The position numbers and the translations under genes were made by a program. Positions 1 to 11,838 of a stretch of 64,000 bases of DNA are shown piece after piece. Positions within the stretch are counted from its first letter, which is position 1; the number at the start of each line of letters is the position of its first letter. Source of the stretch: Ceratopteris richardii (lineage: Eukaryota; Streptophyta; Polypodiopsida; Polypodiales; Pteridaceae); NCBI GenBank assembly GCA_020310875.1, contig CM035407.1, forward strand, positions 200,202,325 to 200,266,324, in the 5' to 3' direction. Under the pieces are notes generated by a model. It saw only the letters and a list, made by a program, of their open reading frames with translations. It did not search any database and was not told the origin of the DNA.

Positions 1-1568
1 GGAGATTGTGAGATAGGTTCCAAAGATGAGCTAATACTGCACAAAACTTGCTCTACACCTACCAGTCTCACTCTAGGGATAATTAGTATACGTCTTTACT
101 TTCACAATGATGCATTTAGAGCCACCACATCTTTTGGAGAATCAATCCCAAATGTTTGCATCAAAACAAATAACTTGCATATGCAAGAAATGAGAAGAAA
201 CTATCTATTTTGGGAATAGAAGTTCTCAATGAGTTAGTCTCTGTTTTGTTGTCATAAATAGTTTTCCTAAACTAGCTACAAAGTAGGCGAAGAAGAAAGA
301 GGTTGGAATGGTTGTTGTAGAGGTCGCTACACCATAAATAAGTTTGCGAATCTTGTTTATAAAGAACGAGAATTTACAATTGTTTGCAAATATGAACCAT
401 GTTCTCATGACTAGTGTATGTCTATAGTAGACTCAGATGTTTGGTACTTTGATAGTGATGCAACCAAATATGTTTCATTGCAATGTAGACTCTTCACTTC
501 ACTTGAATCTAGACATATAGGGAATACTATTACATGAGCTAACAAATCCTTTTATCCTATAAGGGGAGTTGGAAAGATCATTTCAACTACTATCAATGGT
601 ATTTCTTTCACATTTTCAGATACCTATATGTGACAAGGATCAAGAAAAAACTATTATCAGTTTCAACATTACCCAAGATCTACTTGGTTGTCAAATTTGT
701 TGATGTCAGATGTATAGGTCATGATCTCCAAAATGGTGATGTTATTACTACTTTTGGCATAGTATGCTGTGGGTTGTATAAGCTCATAGTTTATGCAAAA
801 TCTATGAATAATTCAACATGTGTAGTGCATGATTCTTATGCTACCTGAGATGCAAAGCTTTGGCATGCACACTTTGCTCATCTAAGTTTTCCTAGTTTTT
901 TTTTGCTTGAAAAAATCTAAAAATGGTGTCCTCTTTGCCTAAACTTGAGGCACCTTCTAAACATATCTTTGAAGGGTACATTTAGGTAAAAATTTAGTAT
1001 TCCTTCTTCCCAAAAGCTCGTTAAGTTAGAATAGCTCAAAATTTATAGCTCGTTCATATTGATGTGTATGGTTCTATGCAGACAACTTCATTTGGGACTA
1101 CCTATACTTCCTGAATTTCATTTATGACTTTCCATGCATGCATTGGTTTATCCATTCAAAGCAAAAAACAAAGTGTTTATGTGCTTTAAACAATTCCTAG
1201 TTATTTTTGAAGATTTTTCAGCATGCAAAATGGGCATCCTCCATTCTGCTCGAGAGAGGCATACATGTGTTGTTTTAAAACTCTTTTGGATAAGTGTGGG
1301 ATAAAAGATCAGCATAAAATGCCATATACACCTCAAAAAAGTGGATTTGTTGAAACAAAGAACAATTCTCGCATAGAAATGGTGAGGTGTATAGTCAAAA
1401 GTGAGGATCTACCACATATCTTTTGGCTTGAGCTTGTTGTGTGTGCATAATATGTACTTAATAGGTGTCCCACCAAAGAATTATAGTCCATAACTCCATA
1501 TGAGGCTTTGCATGGTTGCAAACCATCTATCGCTCATGTGTCTTTGGTTTTCTATAATATGCATTAGT
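1..1568 (+). mobile_element. Decayed Ty1/copia retrotransposon remnant (C0)
   Basis: This is the remains of a plus-strand copia element without recognisable LTRs. From about 430 onward, broken frames recall the copia protease, GAG-pre-integrase and integrase in the usual order. The remnant stops abruptly at 1568, where another copia LTR begins, so it was the target of that insertion. Its integrase resembles the minus-strand copia fragment at 33412-33748 (shared PYTPQKSG motif and MCFKQF segment), so the two probably belong to one family. The first 430 bases show nothing I can assign. Confidence 0.7.
430..1560 (+). pseudogene. copia protease / GAG-pre-integrase / integrase fragment
   Basis: A relic of copia pol in several frames with many stops. 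Around 438 a frame reads WYFDSDATKYVS, like the copia protease active site (usually DSGA); here the glycine is replaced. Near 850 it reads LWHAHFAHLS, the GAG-pre-integrase signature. From 1040 to 1550 comes integrase, including PYTPQKSGFVETKN, where the family has the catalytic Glu in an ERKN-like motif. The reading is broken at 1450 and 1485 and ends before the integrase C-terminal domain. It cannot encode a working enzyme. The family assignment is secure; the boundaries are approximate. Confidence 0.7.
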
Positions 1569-1953
1569 TGTTGAGGTATCAAGCTCAACATGTGATGATC
1601 TAGGATGACATGTATCATTTTTTCATTTCTCTGACATGTATACTAGTCACACCAGTATATGTCAGAGATACTTCATTGGGATTTACTAGATGTATCTACC
1701 AAGAGTGATGGCACATTTGTTTTCTTTCTAGCTCACTCATTTGCAGAAATTAGGATTTTATTTTTATACAGTTCTTTATATATTGCACTAATTGTATTGT
1801 TGTATTAGGTCATTATTGTATATTAACTTTATGTAATAGAAGAAGAAGAAGAAGAAGAAGAAGATTCTTCTTCCTTGCCTCAATCTGTGTGTGCTCGTCT
1901 TGAGTGTGAGAGTGTGTAAGTGAGATCTCTTCCTTATCTCCTTTATCTTGAAA
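1569..1953 (+). repeat. copia LTR (element B, 5' LTR)
   Basis: It begins TGTTGAGGTATCAAGCTCAACA and is closely similar along its length to the paired LTRs at 24942-25330 and 30020-30368. It carries a GAA/AAG trinucleotide run (about 1840-1863) at the same place as the other copies. The right edge is set by the primer-binding-site-like sequence that follows. The five bases before it (TTAGT) would be half of a target duplication; the partner is not in the window. Confidence 0.85.
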
Positions 1954-1966
1954 TGGAATTAGAGCC
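1954..1966 (+). promoter_or_regulatory. Primer-binding site, initiator-Met tRNA type
   Basis: TGGAATTAGAGCC lies directly after the LTR. Plant copia elements commonly prime minus-strand DNA synthesis from initiator Met tRNA at a site like TGGTATCAGAGCC. The match is imperfect, which fits an old element. Confidence 0.65.
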
Positions 1967-2342
1967 AATGTGGCTATAGAGAGCTCATGGAGAAGGCCGA
2001 TAGTGAAGAGTATGTGAGAAAGCATGGAGAAAGCACGATTCACAAACAAACTTATATTTCTATGAAAATTGATGTGAGGGTAGAACAAACCCATCTCGAC
2101 CTCTATTTCAAGCTTGTAAGGTGGGGAACATCAAAAAAACCAAGTCAGATTGCAAAATTGTAACTTGCATCCTATTTGGAAGCACTAAAATATTTGCATT
2201 CCAGAATTTCAAGAGATTTTGTGTATTGTTGATACACAAAAGTTTTGTTCTTTTAAGATCAAACTATCACATCATAGTGTGACAATGTTCAAGTAGAGGT
2301 TTTTCTTGTAGTCTTTTTGTAGTGTTGTGAATTGCTGTAGAA

Positions 2343-2797
2343 ATGACAAACATTGATGGAATGAGTCAGCTTAGGAGCAAGAAGTTGGACAAAAAAACTT
2401 TCACACTTGGACATTTAGAATGAGGAATATCTTGATGGGAAAAGGCTATTGGAAGTATATCAAAGGAGAGAATGAAAATGCTTTGCACTTACCAAAGACG
2501 AATCAGAGTGCAGAACAATTAAGAGCATATGCAAAATGGAATCAAGGAACACAAAAGCCAATGTATTGGCTATTTATTAGCATACATGATAACATGATTG
2601 GGCACATACAGGATGCCAAGAATCCAAAAGAGGATTGTAACAATGTGGTCACATTGTATGAGACCAATACAAAGGCATGGAAATTATAACTAAAGAATAA
2701 GCTACATACACTAGAGAAAAAGGGCATGTCGATAAGTGACTACACCCAGAGAATCAAAAGCATATGTGAGTCACTTGCATCTATTGGCATGAATGTA

Positions 2798-2830
<33 letters not shown>

Positions 2831-3027
2831 AAGGTGGAAGTGTGCCTTCGCACTTTAGGTGCTGCATATAAGCAATTTAGAACTTCTACTCAAACTAGAG
2901 AAATATTCCAAATTTTGCTGATTTGGCATCCATGGTGATTATTGAAGAAAATAACTTGGTGAGGACTCGAACTCCCAAGGGAAACCTAGTTCTGAGCAAG
3001 TATTCTACTCTATAGAGGAAGAGGCAG
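2343..3027 (+). pseudogene. copia gag fragment (element B)
   Basis: Broken frames give a copia nucleocapsid/capsid of the UBN2 type. It opens with MTNIDGMSQL and continues with a WKYIKGENENAL segment and KSICESLASIGMNVD. It matches the gag of the complete copia element at 25782-26725 almost phrase for phrase. Stops at 2419 and 2687 interrupt it. A run of 11 GAT codons (2798-2830) encodes poly-Asp where the other copy has only a short Asp stretch, so the triplet has expanded. The coding sequence ends at 3027 in the Arg-rich region because a gypsy LTR is inserted there. Confidence 0.8.
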
Positions 3028-3606
3028 TGTTGGCATCATATGGGAAGAAGCAAGTATGGGCATACATGCAGATCTAGCACTGAGGCAACCCATCAATTTT
3101 TTTCAATCCTTACATTATTTTAAAAGTGATTCTGATCACTGAAAACCATTGTAAATACCATTTCACCTTTTTGTAGCTCCATTTTTTGCAAGCCGAGGAG
3201 TCCTCGAGCTTGAGGAGCTTTACTAGTATTTGCCTACCAAGTTTCATAATTTTCAGAGCTCGTTTGAGCCTCCAAAATAGCTTAGGGACCTAATTTTTAA
3301 CTAGGCCAGACATTAGGTCTGAACGGGACCAAAGCTAGTAAAAAACTATAAATAGAGCTAGAGAGCTCATTTTTGGGGGCTAGCTTGTTGTAGTTTTGAG
3401 CTTGTATGAGAACTTTGTTGTAATAGAAGTGATTCCATTGTCTTGCTCTCTTTGCTCTTGCCGTGTGTGCATGTGTGTGTGTATGTGTGTGCAAGTTCGT
3501 GCTTCTCACTCACACACTTGTGCCTTCACTTGCTCGAGGTCTTCATACCATCCTCATGTCTTCCTGGATTGACATTAAAGGAGGTGCTACTCATCACTGA
3601 GCTACA
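3028..3606 (+). repeat. GyX-1 5' LTR
   Basis: It begins TGTTGG and ends GAGCTACA. It aligns with the inverted LTRs at 14271-14904 and 54702-55308, which fix both ends. It contains a TATA-like ACTATAAATAGAGC near 3345, a GTGTGT-rich stretch near 3465-3492 and the conserved block CTCGAGGTCTTCATACC near 3533. The insertion point is exact: copia gag reads to GAGGCAG at 3027 and then the LTR starts. Confidence 0.88.
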
Positions 3607-3611
3607 CCAGA

Positions 3612-3632
3612 TTTTGGCACCGTTGTCGAGGA
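3612..3632 (+). promoter_or_regulatory. GyX-1 primer-binding site
   Basis: TTTGGCACCGTTGTCGAGG follows the LTR after a short spacer. It resembles the TTTGGCGCCGTTGCCGGGGA-type sites of plant non-chromovirus gypsy elements (Tat/Athila group). The matching tRNA is not determined here. Confidence 0.7.
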
Positions 3633-5602
3633 TCGAGCTTTGAGGACGAGCGTGTGATGGTAAGACGTAGAGAGGACTCGTTGGAATGGTAAGTCGTAGG
3701 TAAATTTTCTTGTTTTTTCACCATTTTCTCCATCTCCATCTCCATCTCCATCTTCATCTACATCTACATCTTCCTCTCCAGTTTCCTTTCATATTCCCAC
3801 TTCCATTTCATTCTCCTCATTTGCTTGGTGAGAGTTTGAGAGAGAGCGAGAGCGCATGTCTGTTTTTTGTGTGTTTTTTGCATGATTCTTGCAACTATTA
3901 GTAGCATCACCATCTCGAGCAAGCTCTGCAGGTGCGGAATCCTTCTGCAAGTCCCGAGATGTCAAGCTCGAGCTATCGTGACACACCAAAAAATGCACCC
4001 TCTTGAGAATCTGAGTGCACCATGACACAGCATAGCCTTAGAGCTCCCAGAATCACTAGACTGATCAGTAGAATTCGCCATATTTTGGTCTATCGGGACA
4101 CACCCAAGTATCACGACACACTGAGGTATCGCGACACACCGAGGTATCGTGACACACCGAGGTATCGCAACACACCGAGGTATCGCGGTATCGTGACACA
4201 CCCGAGGTATCGCGACACACCGAGGTATCACGACACACCCGACTATCGTGACACACCCACCTATCGCCGCACTTCGACCTATCGCGACACTTCCATCTAT
4301 CGCGACACTTCCATCTATCATGACACACCCACCTATCATGACACACCACCTATCGCAACACACCCACCTATCGCGACACTTTGACCTATCGCGACACACC
4401 CACCTATCGTGACACACCCACCTATCGTGACACACCGACCTATCGCAACACTTCGACCTATCGGGACACACCTACCTATCACGACACTTTGACCTATCGT
4501 GACACTTCCATCTATCGCGACACACCCCTCTATCGCGACACTCCCACCTATCATGACACACGGACCTGAGCTATCGCGATACACGGACCCGACCTATCAC
4601 GATACACCGGCTCAACGCATAAATTTTTAAGGGGTGTAATTTGTGTAATTGTGGTAATTTTGGGCTTAAATTTTGACAAGTTGGGGTATTTTAGAGCCTT
4701 AGAAGGGGGCAAAACAACTAGAAAACCATAGAAAAATTCTTGAACCTTGAGAGCCTGTTTTGAACCCTAAGTGCCTGAATGGTCATAACTTCACCATACG
4801 AACTCCGATTGATGAGATTTTGGTCTCGTTGGAAAGCTCGTTGAGAATCCTATGTGGATCTTGACTGGTTTTTGTAAGAATCATACATGGAGTTTTAGAA
4901 CATGTATTTTTAAGTTGGCCATTTGGTAAGATTAGGGGGTCATAAGATTTTGGGAGTACAGTGAGCTACTCCAAGGGGGGAATCATATTTGTTGATGTGT
5001 GTCCATCAATTCATTGTAAGGTGAGGCACTATTAACATATGAACCTTTGCAGGAACGTTGTGAGCAATCAAGGCATCCAAAGCAAGCTAGCAAGGGTGAG
5101 TACCAAGCTTGGGAAAAGGCTACCTGGGCTTGTGCAGCAGTCTGAGCAACCATAGAATTGAGGTTGGAAGTTCTCTCAACCCTCCTTCATCGATTCCTAG
5201 CTTAGGCTAAGTACGACTTAGGTGTGGTGATTGATTAGAATGACGCTAGGCATGAATCAAGTCCAAGAGAACTAATCAACTAAGTACAAGCATTAAGTTG
5301 AGCTTAAGTGCAAAAATTCTAAGGAACAAAAGTAAACTTGAATCGATCAAATATCAAGTGCAAAATTCACTTAAGTAATCCTGACGACATGATTCCAAAC
5401 AAGGGCTTAACACAATATTCAACTAAAAAGAACAAAGTGATTGGTACAAATTAACCTGCAACGAGAGTGCACTTGGGACCAAGGGGGTAAAGAAACCAGG
5501 CATATGAACCTTAGGTCAGGAAGACACTTAGGCCGAGATAGACAAAGCCTCAAATCTTCTGAAGCTAGTGCCAATCACACTGCTAGGTCTTGGGCCCAGT
5601 AG
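3633..5602 (+). other. GyX-1 untranslated leader
   Basis: About 2 kb between the primer-binding site and gag without a convincing gene. It holds a (CATCTC)n-like run at about 3727-3777, the 18-bp minisatellite at 4091-4608, and unique-looking sequence from 4610 to 5600. Short frames here are by-products of the repeats. Confidence 0.6.
4091..4608 (+). repeat. 18-bp minisatellite, about 28 copies
   Basis: Imperfect head-to-tail copies of an 18-base unit such as TATCGTGACACACCCACC. Units vary at a few positions (CGCG/CGTG/CACG; CACC/GAGG/TTCC). Because 18 is a multiple of three, several frames on both strands stay open and produce repetitive peptides such as YRDTPT; these are artefacts of the repeat. 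The unit is rich in CpG and contains the near-palindrome ATCGCGA, in contrast to the AT-rich surroundings. One isolated unit lies just upstream, near 3970. Confidence 0.92.
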
Positions 5603-8600
5603 TTGAGTGATTACCCATACACTCCAAGATCCGAAACAAGCGATTTTGAGATGTCCTATCACATGGAGAGACCAGTAGGTAGTTCAGGGGTGGCGTACCT
5701 AGAAAAGCCAGAAGGACCTTACAAGACTCAATTGGAATATATCAGGACTAATCGTCTAGGTGCTCGCATCTACAAAGATGGTCTGAGAATATCTGTGGTC
5801 TAGATTAAGAACCCCGATCAACCCCATGGACTAGAACATCCGGTAGTCAAGTTCGAGGATGGAGCATACCTAGATAAAGAAGGGACTATTTATGTAGTCA
5901 CCACCCTTCCAGATAGGACAGACGAGTTCGACAATGTGATCGCAGAGACTGACATGGGTGACATAGAGCAAGGGAACTTAGGGAGGGAGCCGAGGACTCC
6001 CCGTGGCAGATCAGTCCTGACCAGAATCATGACTCTAGAGTGGGTTCCCCAAGACAATAAAAGTATAGATTTGCTTTTAAATCGAGAAACCGATGAGTCT
6101 TTTTGGAGGTATAAGCCTGAGTAGCCTCATGAAGTAGGAGCTCTCACAGTTTATGAGTTTAAAGATCCTGAGAGCCCAGGCAAAGTGACCTACTTAGACA
6201 ATACGTTAGAGAGGATCTTTGCGGTCTCAGAGCATGGTAGACATGCCTACACCTAGAAGGGTGAATTTGTTTTTCCCCAAGCTTGGTCCAATGTGTCTTA
6301 TGGTCACCAAGGAGCTGGAACATCTCAAGCTCATCGGACTCAAAGAGAAAGGAGTAGAGACAGACCCGAGGTAAGCTTTACCAACCTCTTGGGAAGAGAA
6401 AGAATGAGAACAAAAATGGATAGAGAAGAAAGCGAGAGACCTAGAGCCCCAAGGAACCAAAGAAATGTTGATGATCTCCCTTTGCCAAGGTCTAGAGAAC
6501 ACACTAGAACCTTGAGGCCAATCCAGCTGGTTAAGTCCATGAAGAATTACTTCGATGGTACTAGATACCCGTATGATAATGTGGCCGAGTTTAGGAAAGT
6601 TTTGAGAGCTGAACAAGTTGAGAACCTATTCACGGAGTACAATGCTTTTGGTCTAACACTTAGAAACACAGATCTTACGTGGTTTCAACCACTACATGAG
6701 AGGTAGTTTAGGAGCATAGACCAACTTTTAGAAGCTTTCGTCACTGAGTTCTCTAAGAGTGGCATACGACATAACACTTCCTCCCTGATTCATAGCTTCA
6801 AGCAAACACCTCAAGAGACGATCCGACTCGTAGGAAGGCAGTTTAGGCAATACCTAGAGAGGTGTCCTATTCTGGAGTTGCCCACTCCAGCTAAAAAAGT
6901 GGCTTTATTCTTGGATGGACTACTAAGTACCAAATTGAGATCATGTGTACTTGAAGGACCCTAGGACCATAGAAGAGTGTGTACGTATGTGCATCGACAT
7001 TGAGGATAACCTAGGGGAGGAATTAGAGCTTTCAAAAATCTACAAGGATTCAGATAGCTCTAGTAGCCTCACTTCCAGCCAATCTACCTCTATCGAGGAA
7101 CTTGCAGAGAAGGTAGCTCAAAAACTAGGTGTCTCTAGCAAACAAATCCCTAGATTTGCCCCAGTGAAGAGATGTTATACTTGTGGTGGTGACCATATGG
7201 CGAATGTATGTCCCATTATGGCTCAACCCCAAGTGAATCCTAATAGCCAGTACTACACCATAGAACGGAGATACACTAATCACACTGCACAAGATTGCCC
7301 ATACAATAAGCAAGCCGTTAGGCAAACTTACCCTCAGCCATACCCATAGCAGGGAAGATACGAGAACCAATACCCACCACAACAATATGGTAGACCACAA
7401 CAACCTACCAAAACCAACAAAGGCCTCAGCCTCTGTTAGCTCAACAACCTCCAACCCTAGCCAATGTGATTCCCGTAATGTACACAGCTACAAAAGACAA
7501 CTTGAATAGAGCCATAGTGCTAGTGACACCATTGCTTTCAAAAAGTGACCCGCGTGGTCATAGTTTTGACTCTACTCACATGGATAGTCCACAGGCATAC
7601 TACATGCAGTCACCTGAGCAAACGAGTCATATTACTCTGAAGATCCGAGTGAACCTAGTTGGGAGCCAGAGTATGCAAATGTCATGTACGCAAACCCCAA
7701 CTCTAGATCTCAACCTAGGCAGGTAAGACCCCCATTTCCTAGAGGACCATGCTATCGATGTCAGGGGGATCACCTCATTTGTGATTGTCCCATGCCTGCC
7801 CCTACACAACCCTAGCCTGTGACAATTTAGGGCTTCTGTCAAGATTGCGGAAAAGAGCATCTCTTACGAGATTGCCCAAAGAACCCCAATAACATGCCAA
7901 AAATCACTCCTATCAACGTCATTGGACTAGTAGTAGACTCTCCAAGAAGTGTGACTTCCACTGCCCCAATGCAAGTAGTCACCTGAGCTCAAGCTTTGTT
8001 GCAAGCTCAAGGAGTAGGGCAAGAAAAGAGTTCTGAGGTTAGTGAGACAGAGAGTATAACCAAGAAAAGGACAAGAGCTTGGAGAGATAGCCAGGAGAGA
8101 ATGAAAAGACAATGGTCACAAAAAATGAACAAACTTGAAGAAAACTTGAGAGAAACCAAAGAAAAGATAAGTGAACTCGCATCCCAAAACCACTCTCACG
8201 CTACCCCACCACCACCCTTTCCATCTCTCTCCAACCCATCACCTTCCATCCCCCAACTTTCTAATCCACCACACATAACCCACCCACCAGCTAGAGTAGG
8301 ATCAGTCCTAGCCGATCCCACTCCTCAAGATCTAGGCATGATGCTTAAAGCATATCAAGCCAAAATCCAAGAAGGGCCAAACATGACAGATCATGAAAAA
8401 TGTTACCCTAGATCCGATCTAGAGATAGAGAGAACAAAACTTTGTGCTAAGATGGTAGAATTGGTGCAAGCTATGTTTGAAGCCAGTCACTTGTTCAATG
8501 GTTCTAGCTCCACTAGAACACCATTGCATTTTGACGGTTTATTAGATAGATTGGAGAGGTTACTTGCAAAGTCTGGAAAAGGAGCCATCTCCCAGGCTAA

Positions 8601-8640
8601 GGAGAGGGCAAGTGATAGAATCAGAATTCCTCCCTAGGAA
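5603..8640 (+). pseudogene. GyX-1 gag polyprotein
   Basis: A long broken gag. The first frame now opens with TTG where an ATG would be expected. A charged N-terminal region (5603-6250) is followed by a capsid-like domain (about 6500-7010, with KSMKNYFDGTRYPYDNVAEF and FRQYLERCP). Three zinc knuckles follow at 7173-7214 (CYTCGGDHMANVC), 7750-7791 and 7836-7877, all spaced CX2CX3HX4C, one residue shorter than the usual retroviral CX2CX4HX4C. A predicted coiled-coil, Pro-rich segment occupies 7996-8637. Stops at 5801, 6122, 6703, 7347, 7724 and 8635 and a frame change near 6945 inactivate it. GyX-2 keeps the last two knuckles and the coiled coil in one open frame. Confidence 0.78.
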
Positions 8641-10265
8641 GCTTATGTGCCTAACTCCACTCAGCCAGACACCTCTTCTTCTATGAATGGGTATTCACCA
8701 GAATTCCTGCGAGAGATTCAAGAAGAGAAATGGGCTAAAGAAAGTGAAGATCCGCCTCCAATCGAACTTGTGGATGACGCGCACGATCAATTCCCACAAG
8801 ACATTCCTTCAATTTATGGAGAGTAGGAGAGTGCCCAATCTCATGAGAGGTTAGACTTTGAGTCTAATTCCTTGCAGGAATTACCCCATTTCACAGGCCC
8901 CTGGGAAACTAAGTCTACTTGCCTGAGAGCACCCATAGTCATGATAAGAAACGAAGATTCGATCATACCTAGGAATACGGAGGTAGTAAAGAACACTAAA
9001 GTGCAGTGCAACCTCACTTTAGAAGAGCTACTCAAGGTCAGGCCAAAATTGTGGAAACATGTAGCCAAACAAGTGCCAAATGTAGCAAAATCTCGGTCCC
9101 AGGTAGGATCTCATAGAACAGTGCTAGAAATACCATTGGATAAGATAGGAGACATGAGTGAAGGAGAATAAGGAAATACCTATCTCCCAATTACCCATCA
9201 GGGATACACAACCAAGGCAATTTTGGACTCAGGTGCAGGATTTGCAATTGCTACCACTTCCCTATGGAAGCGTTGGGGCAAGCCAGCACTCAGGCCAACA
9301 AGAATGAAATTACAGATGGCCGATGGTCATATTGAGAGGCCCTTAGGATTGCTAGAAAGAATAACTGTCACTACATGTGCTGTTGAGTTTGAGCATACTT
9401 TTGCTATATGCGACTTTAGCAAAAACCAAGCCTACGAGATGTTTTTGGGAAGGCCATTTATGCAGCAATTGCAAGTGGTACATGATTGAGGAACCAAATC
9501 CTTGTATTTGCAACACCTAGGTGTTACAACCAAAGTCAATCTCAAGGATTACTCTCATAGAGACATACCACCTATTCAATGGAATCCCATCCATAGAGCA
9601 AAGGATGACACGCAATCAGTGCACTCCATAGGATCAGGATCCTCATGGATGCATGAAGACACCCACTTGTGGATGTGTAAAGTAGCAGTAAAAGAGGAGA
9701 AGAGAGAAAAAGCCAGAGAGATAGGTGCGAAGGAAACCCATAGATCAACTCAAGACCCAGCCTATGCACCTGTAGTATTTCGTGACAAAGAATTTGAACC
9801 TCATGGTTGGGCAGAATTTTAGCAACAATGGATGTTGCCATCAATGAAGAACAATGGACACCCCACTGTGATGAGGATGGCTATGACATTTCAGTCTTCT
9901 CCATAGAGCCAATCATGGGAGACTCGGTTCTGGAAGAATGTGAACCTAGCACTGATGCATTTGAGGATTCAAGTGACTCCGATCTAGAGTCAATCATTAT
10001 GGACCCGCCTTTTGCATCAGATGAAGAATACTTTTATGAAGTAGAAGTTCACTCTCAGAGACATGAAGAGCTCACAAATGATGTAAGGTTAACCACGCAA
10101 GTGGCCACCAAGAGTGAAGGCAAGAAAAGGAAGAAGAGAGAAGTCACACCAGAAGAGGAGGAATCTTTGTTTGAGGCCCGTGAAAATCTCAAGAAGTATG
10201 AAGTTGAAGATAGAAGAGTCATGATAAGAATGCCTAAACGTGAGGCACAAGCAGGAGAGGCCTAA
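8641..10265 (+). pseudogene. GyX-1 protease 1 and linker
   Basis: A retropepsin-like aspartic protease between gag and reverse transcriptase, the normal gypsy position. The catalytic DSGAG is at about 9226-9240, and the C-terminal hydrophobic motif MFLGRPFM is near 9435-9465. A long acidic linker leads to reverse transcriptase (VTPEEEESLFEARENLKKYE near 10150). In-frame stops at 8824, 9169, 9487 and 9820 break it. The related GyX-2 protein aligns throughout (for example ADGHIERPLGLLE against ADGHFERPLGLLE). Confidence 0.8.
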
Positions 10266-11838
10266 TAACAAAGAAACCACCAAGAAAATAGTGGTAGCCA
10301 TAGAAGAAGGAGAGGAGAGATGCACATACATTGGACATGACCTGACTGAAGAAGAAGAACAAGAGTTGATAACCTTGCTCAGAGAATACAGAGATGTATT
10401 CGCTTGGAGTTACAAGGACTTGAAAGGTGTAGACCCCGACATATGCTCCCACACGATCCCCATGACCTCAGATGCCAGACCCTCTAAACAAAAGCCTTAC
10501 ACATACAATGACAACTACGCTGCCAAGATCAAAGAAGAGATAGATCGCTTGGTTGAAGTTGGATTTATCTATGAAATTGAGCACACTGAATGGGTATCCC
10601 CCATTGTAGTGGTGCCCAAGAAGACTGGCAAGCTATGTGTGTGCATTAACTTAAAGAAGGTTAATGTAGCCACAATCAGAGATAGTTATCCGCTTCCTAT
10701 CACTGAGCATCTGTTAGAAAGGGTTGCAGGCAAGGAAGTGTACAGCTTCCTAGTTGGGTTCTCTGGTTACAATCAAGTAGCCATTGCACTATAAGATCAA
10801 CATAAGATAGCTTTTGCCATAGAGTGGGGCATATTTGCCTTTCGAGTAATGCCATTCGGTCTAACCAATGCGCCTGCAACCTTCCAGAGGCTGATGTGCC
10901 ATGTGTTTAAGGAATTCCTGAGGAAGAATTTGGAAGTCTATGTTGATGATCTCTATGTGCATTCCAACATTAGACAGAAACATATACCTGAACTCAGGCG
11001 AACCTTTGACAAGTCTAGAGAGTATCAAGTCTGCCAGAACCCAGAAAAGTGTGTTTTCATGCTCAGGCAAGGCAAGATTCTAGGACACATAGTGTCAAAA
11101 AACGGCATATCCACTGACGAAGAGAAAGTGAGAGCCATTGCAGAACTGCCTAGGCCAAAGAACGTCAAGGAAGTACAAGCTTTCATGGGACATTGTGGTT
11201 ATTACCGACGCTTCATACACATGTATGCAATCATTGCAAAGCCTCTGTATGGATTTTTTACCAACTTTGAGTGGACTGATGAATATGAGAATTCCTTCAA
11301 TGAGCTTAAATGGTGATTGTGTTCAGCACCAATCTTGATTACACCAGATTGGAACAAGCCATTTCATGTACATGTGGATGCATCCAATTATGCTATTGGA
11401 TGTGTGCTAGCACAACCTACGGGTGAAGGTAATATGGATCTTCCAATTGCCTATGCTAGTAGACAGTTAAATGCAGCTGAACGAAATTATACCACTACTA
11501 AAAGAGAAGGATTAGGCATGGTATATGCGGTTAAAAAGTTTAGACACTATTTGCTCGCAAATAAGTTCAAATTCTTTACAGATCACCAAGCTCTGCTTTA
11601 CTTGGTAAACAAGCCATGCAACACAGGAAGATTAGTAAGGTGGTTTCTCTTACTAATGGAATATGACTTTGAGGTGGTGGTGAGGAAAGGCAAGACTCAT
11701 CTGAGAGCAGACCATCTCTCTAGGCTCACATCGGGAGAGGCCCCACAAGGAGTGTCAGATGACCTTCCTGATGCTTACTTGTTTAATTTGGAAGTTGTAC
11801 CTCAGTGGGCTAAGCCATTAGTGCCAGTATTGACATAG
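10240..11838 (+). pseudogene. GyX-1 reverse transcriptase and RNase H
   Basis: Gypsy reverse transcriptase with the fingers motif WVSPIVVVPKK (10593), motif A as SFLVGFSGYNQ (the catalytic Asp of the usual FLDGF is Val), MPFGLTNAPATFQ (10849) and the YVDD box at 10939-10950. RNase H follows with FHVHVDASNYAIGCVLAQ (about 11360), FFTDHQALLYLV and RADHLSRL. In-frame stops lie at 10792 and 11314 and a frame shift at the RT/RNase H join. The loss of the motif A Asp alone would abolish polymerase activity. Confidence 0.88.

Noticed and set aside
3962..4584. Several overlapping long frames on both strands (up to 169 codons) with repeats such as YRDTP and CHDRWVC
   Set aside because: They arise from an 18-base tandem repeat that stays in phase in several frames. 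Repetition on both strands and no conserved protein pattern indicate artefacts.
4091..4608. Possible CRISPR-like array because of regularly spaced repeats
   Set aside because: The 18-base units are contiguous with no unique spacers, the repeats vary, and the sequence is plant nuclear DNA.
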